Origin: Bacillus_I endophytica_A
GTDB taxonomy: Bacteria; Bacillota; Bacilli; Bacillales; Bacillaceae_H
Length of the DNA: 64,000 bases
Assembly: GCF_026790145.1 (NCBI RefSeq)
Contig: NZ_JALAMS010000032.1
Span: 77,262-141,261 of the forward strand
Reading direction: 5' to 3'
Part shown: positions 16,669 through 24,937 of the stretch, piece after piece
Position numbering within the stretch: the stretch's first letter is position 1
Layout of the letters: each line of letters begins with the position of its first letter
Notes under the pieces: model-generated
Told to the model about the DNA's origin: nothing
Seen by the model: the letters and a program-made list of their open reading frames with translations, nothing else
The model's database searches: none
Translations under genes and position numbers: made by a program

Positions 16669-17943
16669 TTGTTAAATTATGATGTCATTGTCATTGGTGG
16701 TGGGCCATCAGGCTTGATGGCTGCTATCTCTGCAGCAGAAGAAGGAGCAAAAGTGTTGCTCGTTGATAAAGGAAATAAGTTAGGTCGAAAATTAGCAATA
16801 TCAGGTGGCGGACGCTGTAATGTCACAAACCGACTTCCTGTTGATGAAATTATTAAACACATTCCAGGAAATGGCCGCTTTTTATATAGTGCCTTTTCGG
16901 TATTCAACAATGAAAACATTATTGAATTTTTTGAGGGACTTGGGGTGAAGCTGAAGGAAGAAGACCACGGGCGCATGTTTCCCGTTTCTAACAAAGCTCA
17001 ATCAGTTGTTGAAGCCCTATTAAATCATTTAAGAAGACTTGGTGTAACAACAAAAACGAATACACCTGTCAAGAAAGTTCTATTTGAAAATGGAGCTGTA
17101 AAAGGAGTTCTATTTGAAAATGGAGAAGAAATGTTAAGTAAAAGTGTTGTTATTGCCGTTGGAGGTAAATCTGTTCCACATACAGGCTCAACTGGTGATG
17201 GATATGCATGGGCAAAAGAGGCTGGGCATACGATTACAGACTTATACCCAACAGAAGTCCCACTTACATCAAATGAGCCATTCATTAAACAAAAGACACT
17301 TCAAGGACTTGCCCTACGTGATGTAGCTCTTAGTGTATTGAATAAAAAAGGCAAAGCAGTCATTACTCATAAAATGGACATGCTTTTTACTCATTTTGGA
17401 GTTTCAGGGCCCGCAGTTCTGCGCTGTAGCCAATATGTCGTAAAAGAGCAAAAGAAACGAAAAAACGAACCAATCACATTAACAATTGATAGCTTTTCAG
17501 AAAAAAATAAAGAAGAGCTCTTCCAGTCCATCGTAAAAATGATGAAAGAAGAGCCGAAAAAAGCGATTAAAAATGTATTAAAAGGGCTTGTCCCAGAACG
17601 CTTCCTTCTTTTCCTTTTAGAAAGAGTAGGAATTCCTGAACAAGAAGCTTGTGGACAAGTCCCTCATGAAAAAGTGCGTTCACTTGTTGAAGGTTTTAAA
17701 CAGTTCTCGTTTACTGTTAATGGTACACTTTCAATTGAAAAAGCTTTTGTAACAGGTGGTGGCGTTTCTACAAAAGAAATTCATCCAAAAGAAATGTCCT
17801 CAAAATTAATGGATGGTCTTCACTTCTGTGGGGAAATTTTAGATATTCATGGCTATACGGGAGGATACAACATTACAGCGGCCTTTGTAACAGGTCGCCT
17901 TGCAGGACATAGTGCAGCAGTGCATTCCTCACAAACAACATAA
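16669..17943 (+). CDS. ytfP: NAD(P)/FAD-dependent oxidoreductase, HI0933 family (YtfP)
   Basis: A 424-residue flavoprotein. The N-terminal dinucleotide-binding motif VIGGGPSGLMAAISAAEEGAKVLLVDKG is followed by GRKLAISGGGRCNVTN, a hallmark of the HI0933/BaiN family. The C-terminus contains FCGEILDIHGYTGGYNITAAFVTGRLAG, which closes the FAD site. The substrate is unknown. The start is TTG at 16669 with a weak GGTGA upstream; no better in-frame start exists before the FAD motif. It is divergent from ytgP. Confidence 0.85.
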   Translation: MLNYDVIVIGGGPSGLMAAISAAEEGAKVLLVDKGNKLGRKLAISGGGRCNVTNRLPVDEIIKHIPGNGRFLYSAFSVFNNENIIEFFEGLGVKLKEEDHGRMFPVSNKAQSVVEALLNHLRRLGVTTKTNTPVKKVLFENGAVKGVLFENGEEMLSKSVVIAVGGKSVPHTGSTGDGYAWAKEAGHTITDLYPTEVPLTSNEPFIKQKTLQGLALRDVALSVLNKKGKAVITHKMDMLFTHFGVSGPAVLRCSQYVVKEQKKRKNEPITLTIDSFSEKNKEELFQSIVKMMKEEPKKAIKNVLKGLVPERFLLFLLERVGIPEQEACGQVPHEKVRSLVEGFKQFSFTVNGTLSIEKAFVTGGGVSTKEIHPKEMSSKLMDGLHFCGEILDIHGYTGGYNITAAFVTGRLAGHSAAVHSSQTT

Positions 17944-17946
17944 GTT

Positions 17947-17979
17947 AAAAGGCTGACGCGTAATACGTCAGCCTTTTTT
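17947..17979. terminator. Terminator after ytfP, overlapping the end of cse60
   Basis: AAAGGCTGACG pairs with CGTCAGCCTTT around a short loop, followed by a T run. Confidence 0.9.
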
Positions 17980-18147
17980 ATACATAACAAGAGCAGAGAA
18001 GCAGTAGACTTGATCTTTTTCTGTCATCGCTGTTGCTACATTGTATTTGATATCAATAATTTGTTCATCTGATAGTGTTTTTAAAAAACGATTTATCGCC
18101 TCTTCTAAATCCCCTTCATGTTCTTTATCAAAAATTTTCACTTTCAT
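17968..18147 (-). CDS. cse60: Sporulation protein Cse60-like
   Basis: A 59-residue acidic protein beginning MKVKIFDKEHEGDLEEAINR and ending in CFSALVMYKKG. The pattern and length match Cse60, a small protein made under sigma-E in the mother cell during sporulation; its biochemical role is unknown. A strong ribosome site (GAGGAGGAAGAG) precedes the ATG at 18147. The stop falls inside the ytfP terminator stem. No sigma-E promoter was confirmed by eye. Confidence 0.8.
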   Translation of the reverse strand: MKVKIFDKEHEGDLEEAINRFLKTLSDEQIIDIKYNVATAMTEKDQVYCFSALVMYKKG

Positions 18148-18230
18148 TTCTCTTCCTCCTCTACTATTTCTTTTTTATAATTACGAGAAAAAAGAGCAAA
18201 TTATGTTAGCAAGAAAATAACCATAAAGAT

Positions 18231-18259
18231 TTGACTTATTAGTTGAGAAAGATTATCAT
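18231..18259 (+). promoter_or_regulatory. Promoter with overlapping Fur box, for the heme monooxygenase gene
   Basis: TTGACT (18231-18236) and TATCAT (18254-18259) are 17 bases apart. A Fur-like 7-1-7 element (TGAGAAAGATTATCA, 18244-18258; complement TGATAATCTTTCTCA) covers the spacer and the -10, which would give iron repression. Confidence 0.65.
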
Positions 18260-18262
18260 TAT

Positions 18263-18285
18263 ATTATCTTACTGGATAAGATAAT
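18263..18285 (+). repeat. 9-bp inverted repeat at the transcript start of the HmoA-like gene
   Basis: ATTATCTTA and TAAGATAAT flank CTGGA. It could be a second operator half, or a 5' hairpin protecting the mRNA. Confidence 0.5.
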
Positions 18286-18306
18286 TTCTTAGAGGAGGAT
18301 GTAATA

Positions 18307-18624
18307 ATGTTTGTTATGAATGCAAGTTTTGAAATAGATAAAGAACATGAAGATCGCTTAGCTCATAAGGCAAAGAAAAATAAACAGGAAATTCTAGAAG
18401 CTGATGGTGTAGTTTCATTTGAATGCTGGCGTAAAGAGCATCGAGAATCGGTTGAATATGTTTTTGTTTCAAAATGGGAAAAGCAAGAGGACTTTAAAGC
18501 TTGGATTTCTCGTGAAGAGCATGTTGAGGAACATAAGGAAATGAACAAGAAGAAAAAAGTGGAAGAACCTGCTGTAAAAATTAAAAAGACGCTTCGTTCA
18601 TTTGAGACATTAGAAATAAATTAA
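18307..18624 (+). CDS. hmoA: Heme-degrading monooxygenase, HmoA/IsdG-like (ABM fold)
   Basis: A 105-residue antibiotic-biosynthesis-monooxygenase-fold protein. It shows the typical ferredoxin-like pattern with GVVSFECWRKEHRESVEYVFVSKWEKQEDFKAWISREEHVEEHKE; the FxxWxSxEEHVEEH stretch carries a likely heme-ligand His. B. subtilis HmoA is of this kind and frees iron from heme. The Fur box over the promoter supports a role in iron acquisition. The start is ATG at 18307 with AGAGGAGG before it. The exact paralogue (HmoA or HmoB) is uncertain. Confidence 0.72.
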   Translation: MFVMNASFEIDKEHEDRLAHKAKKNKQEILEADGVVSFECWRKEHRESVEYVFVSKWEKQEDFKAWISREEHVEEHKEMNKKKKVEEPAVKIKKTLRSFETLEIN

Positions 18625-18652
18625 AAAAGGGAGGGGATAGCCTCCCTTTTTT
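18623..18652. terminator. Bidirectional terminator
   Basis: AAAAAGGGAGG pairs with CCTCCCTTTTT between convergent genes. Confidence 0.9.
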
Positions 18653-19430
18653 AATACAAATCTAAACGTTGATCTGTTATGACTGGAATATGATTTCTAA
18701 CTTCTTCTACTTCGTCTAATGATAGCTCAATATGGTATACTTCTTCCTCATCATTTCCTTCTAAAAGCACTCTTCCTAATGGATCAATCACCATTGAGTT
18801 TCCAGGAAACTCCGTATCCCCACTTTTTCCACATCTGTTAACAGCAACAATAAAGCATTGATTTTCAATTGCTCTTGCAATTAAAAGGTGTCTCCAATGA
18901 TCAAGGCGTGCCGTAGGCCATTGAGCAACATTCACAAGCAGACTTGCCCCTTCATTTACAAGTTTACGAGAAAGCTGTGGAAATCTAAGATCATAGCAAA
19001 TCATTAATCCTATTTTCATATCCTCGTAATCTAATAAACCTACTTTTTCTCCTGCTTGTAAATATTTGTGTTCATCCATTAAGCGGAAAAGGTGTATTTT
19101 CTCATAACTTAATAGCTCCCTGCCGTCTCTACTGAACACAAACATTGTATTTTTAAAATCTTTTTGCCGAGAGCGTGTAAGTGTACTTCCTCCGATGATC
19201 ATCACATTATATTTTTTAGCAAAAGAAGAGAGAAATTCTTTTGTTCGCTCTCCGTTTGGATCTGCTACTTCGTCAGCTTTTTCTAATGCATATCCACTGT
19301 TCCACATTTCTGGAAGCACAATCATATCAGGCTGCTTCTCAATCGCTTTCGTCATCAACTTCTCTATGTTCCTAAAGTTTTGATCTGGATCTCCAATCTT
19401 CACATCTGCTTGAATAAGAGCTATTTTCAA
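18651..19430 (-). CDS. mtnU: Nitrilase-superfamily carbon-nitrogen hydrolase (MtnU/omega-amidase-like)
   Basis: A 259-residue amidohydrolase with the complete Glu-Lys-Cys triad: E41 in LPEMWNS, K111 in YEKIHLF and C145 in ICYDLRFP. It resembles YkrU/MtnU of the methionine salvage pathway, which hydrolyses 2-oxoglutaramate or the related product of glutamine transamination. It stands alone here rather than beside mtn genes, so another amide substrate is possible. AGGAGG precedes the ATG. Confidence 0.72.
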   Translation of the reverse strand: MKIALIQADVKIGDPDQNFRNIEKLMTKAIEKQPDMIVLPEMWNSGYALEKADEVADPNGERTKEFLSSFAKKYNVMIIGGSTLTRSRQKDFKNTMFVFSRDGRELLSYEKIHLFRLMDEHKYLQAGEKVGLLDYEDMKIGLMICYDLRFPQLSRKLVNEGASLLVNVAQWPTARLDHWRHLLIARAIENQCFIVAVNRCGKSGDTEFPGNSMVIDPLGRVLLEGNDEEEVYHIELSLDEVEEVRNHIPVITDQRLDLY

Positions 19431-19473
19431 AGGGATAACCTCCTGAACATTTTGAATTTTTCATTTTTTAAAA

Positions 19474-19503
19474 AAAGTGCGCTTTCTACTAAAAGCGCAC
19501 TTT
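19474..19503 (-). terminator. Terminator after the rhodanese gene
   Basis: AAAGTGCGCTTT pairs with AAAGCGCACTT around a 6-base loop. Confidence 0.85.
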
Positions 19504-19522
19504 AACAAAGAAAAACGGTATT

Positions 19523-19825
19523 TTATCGTTTCACTTCACCATTCCACTCTAACATGCCTCCAACCATATTACGGGCTTGATAGCCATGGTCTTCTAAAAA
19601 GAAACATACATTTTCACTGCGACGCCCTGAACGACAAATGAAGATATACTCTTTGTCTGTATCAAGTTGATCCATTTTTTGAGGAATCTCGCCCATTGGG
19701 ATATGAACTGCCCCAGGAATCATTCCTTCTGCAACTTCCTCATTTTCACGTACATCAATAAGGTGAAGAGATTCACCGTTCTCTAACTTTTTCTGAAGCT
19801 CTTCTGTCGTAATTTCTTTTACCAT
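19523..19825 (-). CDS. ytwF: Single-domain rhodanese (YtwF-like sulfurtransferase)
   Basis: A 100-residue rhodanese. The catalytic loop is CRSGRR with C64, preceded by the family motif HLIDVRENEEVAEGMIPGAVHIP. It can carry a persulfide sulfur, and the acceptor is unknown. It sits directly downstream of leuS, as in B. subtilis, with 74 bases between and a probable weak terminator at about 19866-19892. Confidence 0.85.
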   Translation of the reverse strand: MVKEITTEELQKKLENGESLHLIDVRENEEVAEGMIPGAVHIPMGEIPQKMDQLDTDKEYIFICRSGRRSENVCFFLEDHGYQARNMVGGMLEWNGEVKR

Positions 19826-19899
19826 AGTAATACACCCTCAACCTTTCCTAGCTTTGTTTTGTTAGAAAGGGCTCTCACAAAAAGAACCCTCTCCATTTC

Positions 19900-22314
19900 T
19901 TAGTTAGCTACGATATTTACAAGCTTTCCAGGTACTGCAATCACTTTACGAACTGTTTTTCCTTCAATTTGCTCTTGTACTTTGCTGTCTTCCATTGCAA
20001 GATCTTGAAGACCTTCACGCGTTGTTTCAGCAGGTACTTTTAGTTTAGCACGAACTTTACCGTTAATTTGAACAACGATTTCAATTTCATCATCAACAAG
20101 TTTGCTCTCATCATAAGCAGGCCATGCTTCATATGAAATTGTTCCACTTCCGCCAAGCTTACTCCATAATTCTTCTGCAATATGCGGAGTAATTGGAGCA
20201 ATTAGTTTTAGGAATCCTTGCATATACTCTTTTGGTAAAACGTCTGTTTTATAGCACTCGTTAATGAATACCATAAGCTGAGAAATTGCCGTATTGAAAC
20301 GAAGTCCTTCTAGATCTTCTGTTACTTTTTTCACTGTTTCATGGTAAATGCGTTCAAGTGCTTCATTGTCTTGATCTTTAATTTTCTCCACAACTGCACC
20401 TTCATCAGTTACCATAAGACGCCAAATACGATCGATAAAGCGACGAGCTCCATCTAATCCATTTGTAGACCATGCAACAGAAGCTTCTAATGGACCCATG
20501 AACATTTCATACAAGCGAAGTGTGTCAGCACCATGTGAGCCAACAATCTCATCTGGGTTAACAACATTCCCTTTTGATTTACTCATCTTCTCATTATTTT
20601 CACCAAGAATCATTCCTTGGTTAAATAGCTTTTGGAATGGCTCTTTTGTTGGAACTACACCGATATCATAAAGGAATTTGTGCCAGAAACGAGCATAGAG
20701 AAGGTGAAGTACAGCATGCTCTGCTCCTCCAATATAAATATCAACTGGAAGCCATTGTTTTAATTTTTCTTCGTCCGCTAATTTCTCACTGTTATGTGGG
20801 TCAATATAGCGTAGGAAGTACCAGCAGCTTCCTGCCCATTGTGGCATTGTATTTGTTTCACGACGGCCTTTTTTGCCCGTTTTTTCATCTACAACGTTTA
20901 CCCACTCTTCAACGTTTGCAAGTGGTGACTCACCTGTACCAGATGGTTTAATTTCATCTGTTTTCGGAAGCATAAGCGGTAGCTCACTTTCGTCAACAGC
21001 TGTTGTTGTACCATCTTCCCAATGAATGATTGGAATTGGCTCTCCCCAATAACGTTGACGACTGAATAACCAGTCACGAAGACGATATGTTACTTTCTTT
21101 TCACCTTTTTTGTTCTCTTCTAGCCATGAGATCATTTTCTCAATTGCTTCTTCTTTATCTAAACCGTTAAGGAAGTCAGAGTTCACATGGGCTCCGTTTC
21201 CTGTGTACGCTTCTTTCGTAACGTCTCCACCTGAAACAACTTCTTTAATTGGTAGATCAAATGCTTGCGCAAACTCATAGTCACGCTCATCGTGAGCAGG
21301 AACGGCCATAATTGCCCCTGTTCCATATGTTGCTAGAACATAGTCTGCAATCCAAATTGGCATTTTCTCGCCGCTTACAGGATTGATTGCATAAGCTCCT
21401 GTGAAAGCACCCGTTTTTTCTTTAGCCAAATCTGTGCGCTCAAGATCACTTTTTGTTTTTACTTTATCAATATAAGACGTAACTTCTTCCTTTTGTTCTG
21501 CTGTTGTAATTTTCTCAACAAGACTGTGCTCTGGTGCTAGCACTGCATATGTTGCACCGAAAAGTGTATCAGGACGCGTTGTAAATGCTGTGAAGCTTTC
21601 ATCTGTTCCTTCAATTTCAAATTGAACATGAGCTCCTTCAGAACGTCCGATCCAGTTGCGTTGCATATCTTTAATACTCTCAGGCCAGTCAAGCTCTTCA
21701 AGGTCGTCTAACAAACGATCAGCATATTCTGTGATTTTCAAAATCCACTGTTTCATTGGACGACGCTCAACAGGGTGTCCACCGCGCTCACTTTTTCCAT
21801 CGATTACTTCTTCATTTGCAAGTACTGTACCAAGTTCAGGGCACCAGTTTACAGGGATTTCATCAACATAAGCAAGCCCTTTTTCATAAAGCTTTAAGAA
21901 AATCCACTGTGTCCACTTATAATAATGAGAATCTGTTGTGTTAATTTCACGATCCCAATCGTAAGAGAACCCTAATGATTGAATTTGACGACGGAAGTTA
22001 TCAATGTTTTGCTTTGTAAAAATCGCTGGATCATTTCCTGTATCAAGCGCATATTGCTCTGCAGGCAACCCAAAAGCATCCCATCCCATTGGATGAAGAA
22101 CGTTATAACCTTGCATGCGTTTTAGACGAGAAAGGATATCTGTTGCCGTATATCCTTCAGGGTGTCCAACATGAAGACCTGCTCCTGATGGATATGGGAA
22201 CATATCAAGCGCATAAAACTTTGGCTTGTCTTTGTCTTCCCCTGTTTTAAATGTTTTATTGTCTAACCAATAATTTTGCCACTTCTTTTCAATTTCCTGA
22301 TGATTATAAGCCAT
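19900..22314 (-). CDS. leuS: Leucyl-tRNA synthetase
   Basis: An 804-residue class I aminoacyl-tRNA synthetase charging tRNA-Leu. Visible are the HIGH-type motif (YPSGAGLHVGHPEGYTATDI), the CP1 editing domain with TTRPDTLFGATYAVLAPEH and its YGTGAIMAVPAHDERD loop, and the KMSKS motif in NEKMSKSKGNVVNPDEIV. The length matches the bacterial enzyme. It is controlled by the T-box leader just upstream. Confidence 0.97.
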   Translation of the reverse strand: MAYNHQEIEKKWQNYWLDNKTFKTGEDKDKPKFYALDMFPYPSGAGLHVGHPEGYTATDILSRLKRMQGYNVLHPMGWDAFGLPAEQYALDTGNDPAIFTKQNIDNFRRQIQSLGFSYDWDREINTTDSHYYKWTQWIFLKLYEKGLAYVDEIPVNWCPELGTVLANEEVIDGKSERGGHPVERRPMKQWILKITEYADRLLDDLEELDWPESIKDMQRNWIGRSEGAHVQFEIEGTDESFTAFTTRPDTLFGATYAVLAPEHSLVEKITTAEQKEEVTSYIDKVKTKSDLERTDLAKEKTGAFTGAYAINPVSGEKMPIWIADYVLATYGTGAIMAVPAHDERDYEFAQAFDLPIKEVVSGGDVTKEAYTGNGAHVNSDFLNGLDKEEAIEKMISWLEENKKGEKKVTYRLRDWLFSRQRYWGEPIPIIHWEDGTTTAVDESELPLMLPKTDEIKPSGTGESPLANVEEWVNVVDEKTGKKGRRETNTMPQWAGSCWYFLRYIDPHNSEKLADEEKLKQWLPVDIYIGGAEHAVLHLLYARFWHKFLYDIGVVPTKEPFQKLFNQGMILGENNEKMSKSKGNVVNPDEIVGSHGADTLRLYEMFMGPLEASVAWSTNGLDGARRFIDRIWRLMVTDEGAVVEKIKDQDNEALERIYHETVKKVTEDLEGLRFNTAISQLMVFINECYKTDVLPKEYMQGFLKLIAPITPHIAEELWSKLGGSGTISYEAWPAYDESKLVDDEIEIVVQINGKVRAKLKVPAETTREGLQDLAMEDSKVQEQIEGKTVRKVIAVPGKLVNIVAN

Positions 22315-22353
22315 TGTGTTTCCTCCTTAAAGCCAATATATTCCAGTAAAAAT

Positions 22354-22590
22354 AAAAAAACTCCCCTCCCACAAAGGGACGAGAGATGCTTTCCCGCGGT
22401 ACCACCCAAATTAGCGCTTAAAACGCTCAGCTTTACGTCCGTAACGTGGACTAACGACAAATGCTACTGCTTTCGTTCACATTTATAGCTCAAAGGCGAG
22501 TTCACAAACATGCCTCTACTGACTCACACCAACCGTCAGCTCTCTTAAAGACTCATGTTTCCTACTACTCCTTATCAAAGCAAATATAAT
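22354..22590 (-). ncRNA. T-box riboswitch, leucine-specific
   Basis: The leader contains the T-box GGGTGGTACCGCG (antisense at about 22393-22408), which pairs with the uncharged tRNA-Leu acceptor end. A terminator follows (about 22354-22388). The specifier loop reads GAACTCGCC, giving a CTC leucine codon, and an AG-bulge region (AGTCAGTAGAG) is visible. Uncharged tRNA-Leu would favour the antiterminator and read-through into leuS. Confidence 0.93.
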
Positions 22591-22604
22591 GTTCGTTACT
22601 ATGT

Positions 22605-22633
22605 ATTGTAAATAATCTAGAATAAAACTGCAA
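22605..22633 (-). promoter_or_regulatory. Sigma-A promoter of leuS
   Basis: TTGCAG (22628-22633) and TACAAT (22605-22610) are 17 bases apart, just upstream of the T-box leader. Confidence 0.75.
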
Positions 22634-22706
22634 GCAATGAAAAAGCGCTTTTTCCTATTATCGCCTGCTAAAAGTCATTATAAACGAAAAATTCCGCCTA
22701 TATGGC

Positions 22707-22748
22707 TAAAAAAAGAAGAAAGAGCGGATTTTTTTCCGCTCTCTTTGC
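22707..22748 (-). terminator. Terminator after the 59-residue gene
   Basis: AGAGCGGA pairs with TCCGCTCT, with a long T run on the minus strand. Confidence 0.85.
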
Positions 22749-22753
22749 TGGTA

Positions 22754-22933
22754 TTACAATTTCCCTTCATTTTCCTTAGAAGGTTTTGATTTAACCGGCT
22801 GACCGCCACTCTCTTCGTAACGTTTTTTTGATTCTTTAACAGGATCGAAATCTTTTCCAACTTCCATATCGTTGCTGTTGAAGCCATTACGTGTTTTTTG
22901 TTCAGGGTTATTTTTCTTTGAACGTTTTTTCAT
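22754..22933 (-). CDS. Small hydrophilic protein of unknown function
   Basis: A 59-residue, highly charged, low-complexity protein starting MKKRSKKNNPEQKTRNGF and containing MEVGKDFDPVKESKKRYEESGG. It has no hydrophobic segment and is probably disordered. AAGGAGAG lies 6 bases before the ATG, and a clear terminator follows the stop, so the gene looks real despite its size. It lies 18 bases after ytzH and is probably cotranscribed. I do not recognise a function; a spore-associated small protein is a guess. Confidence 0.72.
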   Translation of the reverse strand: MKKRSKKNNPEQKTRNGFNSNDMEVGKDFDPVKESKKRYEESGGQPVKSKPSKENEGKL

Positions 22934-22951
22934 CAGAAACTCTCCTTATTC

Positions 22952-23215
22952 TTAATAATCTGTTAAGATCATTTCATTTTGAAGCTGCTGAATTTGTAGA
23001 CGCATACGGTAAAGCTGCTCACGCTGCTGATCGTTTGCACTGTGTGCCATTTCTTCTAGGTTCATGTAAGACTGCTCAAGCATTTCCTGCGCTTTCGTAT
23101 ACTCTGTTGCATTGTAATGTTCTTGTTTCATTCCTTCACTAAGCTGACCTTTTGCATAGCGAAGTGAGTCTTCGCACTGTTGAAGAAGATTGTCAATAGA
23201 TTGACGTGTTGCCAT
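22952..23215 (-). CDS. ytzH: YtzH-like protein
   Basis: An 87-residue helical protein rich in Gln, Glu and Met, with a long amphipathic pattern (SIDNLLQQCEDSLRYAKGQLSEGMKQEHYNATEYTKAQEMLEQ). It matches the size and style of the YtzH family, which is conserved in Bacillus and of unknown function. ATG is preceded by GGAGGG. Confidence 0.75.
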   Translation of the reverse strand: MATRQSIDNLLQQCEDSLRYAKGQLSEGMKQEHYNATEYTKAQEMLEQSYMNLEEMAHSANDQQREQLYRMRLQIQQLQNEMILTDY

Positions 23216-23381
23216 ATTAATCCCTCCATTTTCATTAACTTATAACATATCAACGTTATTTTTTACGACTTCCCTCTCTTTTATGTAGCTTCTCCTTTAA
23301 CACCTCTTATTGGAGAAAAGGAGTCATTCTGTTAAAATGGTCTATGATTTATGATGAAAAAAGGAAGGAGAAATTCTCCGA

Positions 23382-24344
23382 ATGAAAGAAACTAATCCAT
23401 TTCTGTTTGCAAGCGATCATAAACGCTACCATACATGGAATTATCATTTACGAAACACTTTTGGACACAAGGTGTTTAAAGTAGCTCTTGACGGGGGTTT
23501 TGACTGTCCGAATAGAGACGGAACTGTTGCTCATGGAGGCTGTACATTTTGTAGTGCAGCTGGCTCAGGTGATTTTGCTGGAAACCGAGCTGAAGATTTA
23601 ATTACCCAATTTAATGATATTAAAAGTAAAATGCACAACAAGTGGAAAAACGGAAAGTATATGGCTTACTTCCAAGCCTTCACAAATACGCATGCACCAC
23701 TTGCCGAACTAAAAGAAAAATATGAAACAGTTCTAAACCTTGAAGGTGTTGTAGGACTTTCCATTGGAACACGTCCTGATTGTCTTCCAGATGATGTTGT
23801 TGATTATTTAGCAGAACTAAATGAAAGAACATACCTGTGGGTTGAACTTGGTCTTCAAACTGTTCATGAACGTACAGCTCTCTTAATTAATAGAGCTCAT
23901 GACTATGAATGTTACGTTGAAGGAGTTAATAAACTACGAGCGCGGGGTATTCGCGTTTGTTCCCATATTATTAATGGTCTGCCTCTTGAAGATTATGACA
24001 TGATGATGAAAACAGCTCATGAGGTGGCAAAATTAGATGTCCAAGGAATTAAGATCCATCTTCTTCACCTTTTAAAGAAAACACCAATGGTCAAACAATA
24101 TGAAAAAGGACAGCTTGAATTTTTAGCTTTTGATGATTACATCAACCTTGTCTGTGACCAACTTGAAGTGCTTCCCCCTGAAATGGTTGTTCACCGTTTA
24201 ACAGGAGATGGGCCAATTAACCTTATGATTGGTCCAATGTGGAGCGTTGATAAGTGGAGTGTTTTAAATGCAATCGATGATGAATTAAAAAAACGAAATA
24301 GCTACCAAGGACGACTTTTTGAACGAAAGGAAGTAAGAGTGTAA
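23382..24344 (+). CDS. ytqA: Radical SAM protein YtqA (MnmL), tRNA wobble-uridine modification
   Basis: A 320-residue radical SAM enzyme of the TIGR01212 type. The N-terminal cluster binding motif is present as CPNRDGTVAHGGCTFC, which gives a Cys-x10-Cys-x2-Cys spacing unlike the usual CxxxCxxC and typical of Elp3-like enzymes. YtqA is implicated, with YtqB, in mnm5s2U formation at tRNA position 34 in Gram-positive bacteria that lack MnmC. The stop of this gene abuts the start of ytqB. Confidence 0.85.
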   Translation: MKETNPFLFASDHKRYHTWNYHLRNTFGHKVFKVALDGGFDCPNRDGTVAHGGCTFCSAAGSGDFAGNRAEDLITQFNDIKSKMHNKWKNGKYMAYFQAFTNTHAPLAELKEKYETVLNLEGVVGLSIGTRPDCLPDDVVDYLAELNERTYLWVELGLQTVHERTALLINRAHDYECYVEGVNKLRARGIRVCSHIINGLPLEDYDMMMKTAHEVAKLDVQGIKIHLLHLLKKTPMVKQYEKGQLEFLAFDDYINLVCDQLEVLPPEMVVHRLTGDGPINLMIGPMWSVDKWSVLNAIDDELKKRNSYQGRLFERKEVRV

Positions 24345-24922
24345 TGAATATTGAACGCGTATTAACTTTCTCCAAAACGCTTCTTGAAAAAGTAACAGAG
24401 AACGGAGATTTTGCTGTTGACGCAACAGCAGGAAACGGTCATGACACTCTTTTCCTAGCAAATCTTGTTGGCGAGAAAGGGCACATTTATAGCTTTGATA
24501 TCCAACAAAATGCAATTGATGAAACGTATAATCGCTTGAACGAGGCAAAAAAAACCGAAAATGTCACGCTTATTCATGATGGTCATCATCATTTCCACCA
24601 ACACATCCCTCTTGAATTAAAAGGAAAGCTAAGCAGTGCCATATTCAATCTTGGCTATTTACCCGGTGGAGACAAAAAGATTGTCACAACCCCTGACACA
24701 ACTATCGAAGCTGTGAAAGGTCTTCTACAATGGTTGAAAAAGGGAGGAATTATTGTTCTCGTTGTCTATCATGGTCATGAAGAAGGAGCAGTGGAACGAG
24801 ATGCCCTTATGCAGTATGTAGCAACACTAGACCAAAAAAATGCACGCGTATTGAAATACGAGTTTTTAAATCAAAAAAACAATCCTCCATTTATTATTGC
24901 CATTGAAAAAAGTACTCCTTAA
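24344..24922 (+). CDS. mnmM: tRNA (mnm5s2U34) methyltransferase MnmM (YtqB)
   Basis: A 192-residue Rossmann-fold SAM-dependent methyltransferase. Motif I is VDATAGNGHDTLFLA, followed by the acidic ribose-binding residue in YSFDIQ; FNLGYLPGGDK is the catalytic-type motif of this family. YtqB/MnmM methylates nm5s2U to mnm5s2U on tRNA. It overlaps ytqA by one base (TAATG), so the pair is cotranscribed. Confidence 0.85.
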   Translation: MNIERVLTFSKTLLEKVTENGDFAVDATAGNGHDTLFLANLVGEKGHIYSFDIQQNAIDETYNRLNEAKKTENVTLIHDGHHHFHQHIPLELKGKLSSAIFNLGYLPGGDKKIVTTPDTTIEAVKGLLQWLKKGGIIVLVVYHGHEEGAVERDALMQYVATLDQKNARVLKYEFLNQKNNPPFIIAIEKSTP

Positions 24923-24937
24923 TGTGGAGTACTTTTT
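24907..24937. terminator. Bidirectional terminator between ytqB and ytpB
   Basis: AAAAAGTACTCC pairs with GGAGTACTTTTT and includes the ends of both genes. Confidence 0.88.

Noticed and set aside
20637..20951. 104-codon ORF on the plus strand within leuS
   Set aside because: A shadow of the leuS frame; no ribosome site, and the leuS protein motifs are clear.
22621..22680. Inverted sequence AAAAAGCGCTTTTT as an operator
   Set aside because: Short self-complementary AT-rich sequence upstream of the leuS promoter; too short and isolated to support a call.
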